From Gordionus sp. m RMFG-2023 (lineage: Eukaryota; Nematomorpha; Gordioida; Chordodea; Parachordodidae): a stretch of DNA of 64,000 nucleotides. The stretch lies in NCBI RefSeq assembly GCF_954871325.1, contig NC_088775.1:63341561-63405560 (forward strand), given 5' to 3'. Numbering within the stretch: position 1 is the first letter of the stretch; each line of letters begins with the position of its first letter. Shown piece by piece: positions 58,201 through 64,000 of the stretch. The notes under the pieces are model-generated. The model worked only from the letters and a program-made list of their open reading frames with translations, was not told where the DNA came from and made no database searches. The translations under genes and the position numbers were made by a program.

Positions 58201-59770
58201 TTATTTGGTTGGACAAAGTATGGATGGTGCAGGGAATATGAGAGGAGTATACAAAGGAATGCAGGCTTTAATATTGAAAGAGGCTCCAAAAGCCATCTAT
58301 ATTTGGTGCCATGCACATCGGCTAAATTTAGTAGTTGCTCATGTTTGTGGATGCAAAATTGAAATGAAAAAGGCAATGGGAATATTAGATGAGTTATATA
58401 ATTTTATGAATGGAGTTAGACGTCAAGATGTGTTTGTTAAATATCAAATGAGAAAGTCCAAGAAATCTCTTAAAAGAATTAAAAACACAACAAGGTAAAT
58501 AAAATATTTTTAATGAAACTTGAAACTTATATATTTTCAGAAATTGGTCATCATCCTACAAATCTGTAGAAATCTTTTTAGATGTTTATGAACATATTTT
58601 AGCATCATTAGTTGAATTAAAAGATTCTAATGACCCAAGCACCTCTTCCATTGCCGATGGGTTAGTATCAAGAATTAAAGATGAAAATTTTATATTAAGT
58701 CTTTTTATTTTGAAAGAAATATTGAAATGTACACATGAGGCTTGTATTGAAATGCAGGCAGTTGGTAATGATTTGGCTTTGGTAACCAAATTAATACAAC
58801 ATACAAAAAATAAATTACAAAAACTAAAAGGTTAATATTAGTTACTATTTCTATAAATAATTTTAAAATATAGCTAATGGAGACAATATATTTTTAAAAT
58901 TACATTCCTTATCTAATAGTTTTTTGAAAAAGAATAATGTAATAACTGATTTGTATAATATGAAATCAATATTCAAATTGGATCAAACAGAATTCAATAA
59001 TTATGTTGAACAAAAAAAAACAAGTTGAATAAATTAAAAAAATTTAAATTATTATTTATTATTATAGATATAGAACGGAAATATTTTTCCCTGTTCTAAA
59101 TGCAATAATTAATCACCTAAATGATCGATTTAATTATGATTGTTTAAATTTTTTATCACAGATATCCATTTTTACTCCCGCTGGAATTATGGATAATGAA
59201 AAAATAGAAGGATGGCAAATATCCGAAATTTGTAATACTTATCAATTGGATGTCCAAAACATTGTTGATGAATATAATGATTTTCGCTCTTTATATTTGG
59301 AGTCTCAATCAATCATTTTTTGCGAAGATCTTTTAAAAGTTAAAAAGAATGACTCGTTATATATTGATGAAAGTAATTTATTGATATTTTATTTGTAATT
59401 GTATATAATTAAAGGTATTGCAAACGATCAAATTACCAAAGAAAATATCAACAGCGAAATCATGACCAAAATAAAAAAATGGATAAAATTTTCTTTTATA
59501 TTACCATACCGACTTTTAAATCAATTAAATTCTTATTCAAATTTAAATTTATTATATAAATATTTATTAACCCTTCCTACAACTTCCTGTTCAGCCGAAA
59601 GAGCCATGAGTAAAGTAAAAATTAAGCGGAATAAAATTTCGGACCCATTTTTGGAAAATTTACTGTTAATATCCAGCGAAATTGATGTTTTTGAAAAATT
59701 TACAATTGATGATATTATAACACAATTTGCTTTAACATCAATAAGGTTATCCAAATTATTAATAAAATAA
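55221..59770 (+). CDS. hAT transposase, multi-exon, almost intact
   Basis: Exon 55221-55481 encodes a BED-like zinc-binding start (CNIKNCKTSK...HYKHKHPH). Three near-identical small exons follow (56460-56546, 56736-56822, 57006-57089). Then about 57140-57314 (VGPCQPCTNKFQYPVTNKR), 57394-58494 (TTF-type and catalytic core with ILDGTYDVSKKE and GQSMDGAGNMRGVYKG, then WCHAHRLNLV), 58541-58830 (NWSSSYKSVEIFLDVYEHIL), about 58873-59030, and about 59070-59770 ending in TTSCSAERAMSKVKIKRNKI, the dimerisation motif. Junction phases agree at the 57314/57394 and 58494/58541 joins. Defects seen are one in-frame TAA at 59396 and an unresolved junction near 59030-59070. The third small exon has a GC instead of GT donor. 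Confidence 0.85.
56100..56320 (-). mobile_element. Fragment of a retroelement protease region (fossil)
   Basis: On the - strand, IKLSGYNGKMIQVIGKA followed by QVNVEYKGN resembles the part of Gypsy pol just after the aspartic protease. It is a short old fragment in an intron of the hAT transposase, antisense to it. Family assignment is tentative. Confidence 0.4.
56370..57125 (+). repeat. Triplicated 235-265-bp segment containing an exon
   Basis: Three tandem units each hold TTAATTATAATGTAG, TTTATAG acceptor, an 87-, 87- and 84-bp exon, and (in the first two) a GAG|GTATTT donor. The exons read ISVIEDSQIVLSPHPIP, ISNIEDSQIVLSSHPIP and ISNIEDSQIVLSPHPIP, all in phase 0. Confidence 0.88.
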
Positions 59771-60330
59771 TTAATGTATCCTTTTCACAGCGAATATATA
59801 GGCTTTTAAATAATGTATATTTAATTTAACATTTTATAATTTCAATGCAAAATATACTATAATTCATTTTATTCTAATATTTTATATAATAGCTCTATTT
59901 ACAATACATGTTTTTAATTATGTGGAATCAAGCTAAATATACCTCTTTAAATTTATTCGTCTTATATTTTTTACAATATTTTAGATCTTTTTCATAGAAA
60001 TATTAATATATTATCTCATTTAATTCACTTATATATATTTTATGAAAATAAAGTGAATACCAAATTATGAAAAGATTGCATTATTTAAATAAAAGTTCAT
60101 TATCACTTACAAATTTTTAAATTTTTTTTCCCTAAATAGGCTTGAAAGATTGTAAATAGAATTATGTTGTAAGGTTATAAATGGTGGCAGATAAGATTTT
60201 TTAAATAAAATCACTATACCATCGTAGGTCTGTAAATTTCGCGGCCGAAGGCCGCAGGATTTTTTTAGGTGGGTATGGGTAGATTTTGGAGGGGTTTGCC
60301 TCCATCAAATTTTCTGCCATGTAGACGCTG

Positions 60331-60660
60331 TTCTTCACCATCGCTAAACCATCTTCCTCACCAACAACAGTAAATTCTATTTTATAATTTCAATTTACAC
60401 GTTTTTTTTCAGGTTATTTACGGCAAACTACGAGCTAGGAAATTACAACATCATCTTCAAAAACGAAACCACATTGAGCAAAGAAAAGAGAACTTCTTCA
60501 CCATCTCTAAACCATCTTCCTCACCAACAACAGTAAATTTTATTTTATAATTTCAATTTACACTGTTTTTTTCAGGTTATTTACGGCAAACTACGAGCAA
60601 GGAAATTACAACATCATCTTCAAAAACAAAACCACATTGAGCAAAGAAAAGAGAACTTAT
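60331..60660 (+). repeat. Helitron minisatellite, right part
   Basis: Continuation of the 160-bp array of 53930-54657 after the hAT insertion, about two more units. The first 8 bp are the hAT target duplication. Confidence 0.92.
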
Positions 60661-61119
60661 ATTATTCATCAATCATTGAATAAAAAAGACAATTCATCAC
60701 TCTTAGTCTTAATGGGTTGGAATTGGCCTGAAGGAGGAGGGGGAGGGGTATATCGTTAAAGAACGAATAAAATTCTCATCCCCGTCATTTTTGACGGGTT
60801 ATCAACTAGTATTATAATAATCCTCAAAAAACGTCAATCAAATTCAACCATCTTTTAAAAAAATATTTGTCCAATGATAATCATCATAACAACTTTAAGC
60901 CAATAGTAATTCCCATGTGATTACTAATATGGCGAATATACTTAACACAATATCCATATCAAATTTACAGGTAAAATATTGTTTTTTCAACAAATTTTAT
61001 TTTGATAATATTTTTAAAATATTTGTTGCTGAACACCAAAGTAAACACAATTTATTTCAGTATATCCAAAGAATAGGCAAGTTTAAATTCTTCTATTATT
61101 TTATTTTTGATGTGTAAAC

Positions 61120-62090
61120 TTTCATTAGAGTCTATGACATCTGGGCTGAATCAAGGAGAGTTAGCTTCAAAATTAAACCTCAATTATTTTATTTTTGCTG
61201 AGATCACAAATACAATTATTCAAATATTTTATTGGAATGATTTGAATCAGTAATATCAGGATCTTTATATTATACCATTCAGTCAGTTAAAACTCTTAAC
61301 ATAATACTTGAAAACTTTTTAAAGGACCATACAGAATGAATTGATTATTTTTTGTTAATGGAATAATATATCTTCATCAATAAGAAGAATTAGGGTAGAA
61401 AAATCTAATATTAGCTATAATTTATTTTATAGGTTAAAATTCTAAGATTTTTTTTATATTAATATATTCTTAAATAATCAATCTATCAAAAAAATTATTT
61501 GTGGCAAAAATGGATAGAATAACCTCTAACTCAGATGACAAAATATTTTAATGATTGAAAATGATTAAATATTTTAAAAAGTGATCTTTCTGGGGAGGCT
61601 TGAGGTCCATAGGGTGCCAGGTATAATATATTTACTAATGTGCCTGAGCCAGGACTGGGTTTTAAAGCATTAAATTAAATTTTTGGATATGACAATTTCA
61701 AGCCTGATAAATTTCACTTCAAGCCTGATGGTTAAAATATACTACTTTTTTCCCCTCTTACCGCGCTCACGAATAATACTTGATATTTTTCTTTTACAAT
61801 ATATTACTTTTTTTTCTTTTTTGACTAAATATAATGATTTTTTTTTCTTACTTGATTTTTCCTTCATTTTTTTTTCCCTTACTTTCTTCTTTTTTAAATT
61901 TGAACACCAACTCTTGAAGCACACAAAAACTAAATTAAAAAAGATAAACTAAAAGAATAATTTATTTTGTTTTTTTTTCTTCTTTTTATAATCATAGCGA
62001 AAAATAACAAAATTAATTATTTACAAAAAAAACAATAATAATAATTTTTCACCAAAACAATACTATTTAATTGTTAATTAAAAAAAAACT
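61120..62090. other. Helitron 2 interior, no gene recognised
   Basis: AT-rich DNA with long T-runs at 61745-61900 and 61960-62000. Open frames here are low-complexity lysine or phenylalanine stretches from these runs. Confidence 0.55.
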
Positions 62091-62565
62091 ATTTATTTTA
62101 CTATTATATGACAGGTTTGGGCAAAATTTTTGAAACTTATGATTGGGTCAATGATATATCATTGGATTTAGTTTGAATTTTTTTATTAAATATGGAATGG
62201 GCCCGCAAATTATTTTTACTGCTGATCTGGGCTGGAGGCTTGTAAATAAATCAAGGCCCATGAATGTCTCTAATTTCAATAACTGAATTATTTAATTTCC
62301 CATCTAACTTTATTTGAACTTAAAGGAATAGGAAAACCATAGATATGCCTTATTTAAATTATTTAAAAAATTTATAATTGCTGGATACAAGAAGTTGTTG
62401 GACACAAGGAAATAAAGGAAGCCATTGTGAAGTGTATATATGGAAGGAATATTAATCCATTTTTTTAGCATAAACAACAAAAAAATAATGCCTGTTGTGA
62501 TTTTGTCTTAAATTTACATATATTTTAGGGATTTTTTAAGAACCCGTTATCAAAAATATAAGTTG

Positions 62566-62688
62566 CTAGCTGATAGCTCATCGTGAATGACGGGGAATCA
62601 GAATTTTCTTCTTTATTCAATTAAATTTTTTTGGAAAAACCCTTAGAGTGCAGATTCATGAATTGCTACCATAAGGGTATTTGAGGAT
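62566..62688 (-). mobile_element. Mini-Helitron, 123 bp, minus strand
   Basis: On the - strand it starts TCCTCAAATACCC at 62688 and ends CCCCGTCATTCACGATGAGC, TATCAG, CTAG at 62566. The inverted partner at 63202-63324 has the same length. Confidence 0.7.
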
Positions 62689-63201
62689 TATTATAATAGA
62701 TAGATTGAGCACATAAATATAATTTTTACAGATTTTTGATAACCCGTCAAGAATGATAGGGAATCAGAATTTTCTTCTTTATTCAATGATGGATGATTTT
62801 ACCTTTATTTGATGATGAATGAATCAGAAATTTTCTTATCTTATGAGATGTGATTCAGAAATTTATATTTATTTAGATGAGGAGTTATTCTAAAATTTTC
62901 CATTAATTTTTATAAAAAATGTTTATTAAGTATAAAGGTTAGTAATTTTAATTTATGTGCATAATAAAAAATCTTTTAAACTAAATATTTATGTATTTGT
63001 AATTTAAAATAAAAAATATATTCTTACTTGAATCTCATAAGATAAGAAAATTTCTGATTCATTTATCGTCAAATAAAGGTAAAATATATTATTCATCCAT
63101 CATTGAATAAAGAAGAAAATTTATATTCCCTGTCATTCTTTACGGGCTATCAAAAATCTGTAAAAATTATATATATGTGCTAAATCTATCTATTATAATA
63201 A

Positions 63202-63324
63202 TCCTCAAATACCCTTACGACAGCAATTCTTGCATCTGCTATCTGAGGGTTTTTCCAAAAATAGAATCCTTGAGTTAAGAAGAAAATTCTGATTCCCCGT
63301 CATTCTTGACGGGTTATCATCTAG
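63202..63324 (+). mobile_element. Mini-Helitron, 123 bp, plus strand
   Basis: Starts TCCTCAAATACCC at 63202 and ends CCCCGTCATTCTTGACGGG, TTATCAT, CTAG at 63324. It has a 5' TC, a 3' hairpin and CTAG but little between, a minimal non-autonomous Helitron. Confidence 0.72.
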
Positions 63325-63471
63325 TATAATATTAATCTTATAAATTTAATAGAAATTAATTATAAATAACATATAAATTAAATATTTTATATAAAATATT
63401 ATATATATTACATGAATTTTTCTAATTACTTAAATTGTATAAAAAATTAGAATATTTTGTTGATCCATATT

Positions 63472-63640
63472 CAGGGTTGCCCATCTTCCCCCATCAGCGG
63501 GAGACTCCCGCAATTTTTTAGTTTACACGCAGACATCTCTCTCCCGCAAAACTACCGCAATTGGAAATCTCAAAAATCTACCGCAATTTTTTAATTTCTT
63601 CCGCAATTTTTTTTTAATAGTATTTTAACGTTTTTAAAAT
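63472..63640 (+). repeat. Probable left end of a hAT-like element
   Basis: Starts CAGGGTTGCCCATC and contains four or five copies of CTACCGCAATTTTTT or CCGCAA in about 140 bp, as subterminal binding-site arrays do. No right end or target duplication is visible within the window. Confidence 0.45.
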
Positions 63641-63859
63641 ATAAATAATAATTTTGAGAGACATTAATTGATTATTTTTATATTTTTAAATAAATTTTAA
63701 ATATTTATTCGAATAACATGTCTAGTTTGTAAATTTCTTTCTATCCTGTTTTATTTATATCCAACAATAAATCAACATCATTTCATTCATATAAATCAGT
63801 ACAGGGGAGTATAACAACATCGATTGCAATACAAAAATATTCTCAAAAATAATCTATAA

Positions 63860-64000
63860 TCCTCAAAAAACGTCAATCAAATTTAGCCAATAATGTTCTT
63901 TTAAAAAAAATTTGTCCAATAAAAATGACTATAGAGTAAACGGTCCAATAGTAATCATGTAACAACCTTATAATTCATTCAATTTTATAACACATTTTAC
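63860..64000 (+). mobile_element. Helitron 3, 5' end, continues beyond the window
   Basis: TCCTCAAAAAACGTCAATC at 63860 after A, followed by AAATTTAGCCAATAATGTTC, almost the same as the first 60 bases of Helitron 1 (52475). Confidence 0.75.

Larger units (their letters stand above)
54658..60330 (+). mobile_element. Nearly complete hAT transposon inside the Helitron
   Basis: Perfect 15-bp terminal inverted repeats CAGCGTCTACATGGC / GCCATGTAGACGCTG, and an exact 8-bp duplication TTCTTCAC. The insertion divides the Helitron minisatellite, so both the order of events and the boundaries are clear. At 5673 bp with a multi-exon transposase it is the best preserved autonomous-type DNA element here. 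The left subterminal region (54672-54860) is G-rich with repeats of GGGGGTAGGTATTGATTTTT. Confidence 0.95.
52475..60809 (+). mobile_element. Helitron 1, split by a hAT
   Basis: The 5' end TCCTCAAAAAATGTCAATC follows an A at 52474. The 3' end is CCCGTCATTTTTGACGGG, a hairpin, then TTATCAA and CTAG (60806-60809), followed by T at 60810. Insertion between A and T without duplication is the Helitron rule. Inside are a helicase remnant (53580-53899) and a 160-bp minisatellite. The hAT at 54658-60330 interrupts the minisatellite; without it the Helitron is about 2.66 kb. The same 5' motif starts at 60821 and 63860, and the same 3' motif occurs at 63295-63324. Confidence 0.87.
60821..63324 (+). mobile_element. 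Helitron 2, head-to-tail with Helitron 1
   Basis: The 5' end TCCTCAAAAAACGTCAATC begins 11 bp after the 3' end of Helitron 1. The next same-strand 3' terminus is CCCCGTCATTCTTGACGGG with CTAG at 63321-63324. The interior has no Rep/helicase. The block 62100-62290 resembles the GGGCTTGG repeats of the Helitron at 32431-34544. Because a palindrome with its own Helitron ends occupies 62566-63324, the true 3' end of this copy may have been replaced, so the right boundary is less sure than the left. Confidence 0.65.
62566..63324. repeat. 759-bp palindrome made of Helitron ends
   Basis: The left arm (62566 to about 62867) and the right arm (about 63034-63324) are inverted copies with small differences. 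Shared words include CTATTATAATAATCCTCAAA, CAGATTTTTGATA and AAGATAAGAAAATTTCTGAT. A loop of about 165 bp lies between them. Each arm begins with a mini-Helitron and includes a second, degraded CCCGTCA hairpin. Confidence 0.85.

Noticed and set aside
61683-61952. Open frames with phenylalanine- or lysine-rich products
   Set aside because: They come from long T-runs (A-runs on the other strand); low complexity, no domain.

Overview
This is AT-rich nuclear DNA from an animal, most likely an invertebrate. The evidence is a pair of recognisable host genes with GT-AG introns, one of them a BAP18 homologue (a chromatin subunit I know from animals), embedded in a dense mixture of hAT, Sola-like, piggyBac, Helitron, SINE and LTR elements. 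I cannot name the species. The introns I can define in the host genes are tiny (39, 41, 57 and about 108 bp), while another intron of the same gene is more than 20 kb.

Host genes. A BAP18 (C17orf49) homologue lies on the + strand, with its last two exons at 21876-22302. Converging on it from the right is LCMT1, the leucine carboxyl methyltransferase that methylates the C-terminal leucine of the PP2A catalytic subunit. Its two 3' exons are at 22490-22844 and three 5' exons at 44259-45094, all on the - strand. About 21.4 kb of intron separates them and is filled with transposons; at least one middle exon was not placed with confidence.

Left block (1-20351). Two Sola-like DNA transposons with very long terminal inverted repeats occupy 1-5785 and 8606-20347. 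The first is split by a 4-kb hAT element (842-4886, perfect 8-bp target duplication). The second is split by a young Gypsy-type LTR element (9293-18329), which in turn holds a 1.7-kb non-autonomous hAT (14920-16592). Between them is a short TRIM-like LTR element (6567-8305).

LCMT1 intron (22845-44258). It contains a decayed hAT with a Helitron inside it (23.3-26.0 kb), a tRNA-derived SINE with a 17-bp duplication (27350-27911), a palindromic piggyBac (29681-32111) lying in the remains of an older piggyBac, another Helitron (32431-34544), two short hAT elements (37031-37454 and 37570-38297), a third Sola-like element (39716-42112) and a tandem array (43040-44110).

Right block (45095-64000). 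It holds a hAT MITE (46089-47299), retroelement crumbs with a minisatellite (47.7-49.1 kb), a second nearly identical copy of the 1.7-kb hAT (50377-52058), and a head-to-tail series of Helitrons (52475-60809, 60821-63324 and 63860-end). The first Helitron carries a helicase remnant and a 160-bp minisatellite, split by a nearly complete 5.7-kb hAT (54658-60330) that has a triplicated 87-bp exon. Most element boundaries rest on target duplications read directly in the sequence; family names are from motif recognition without database support.
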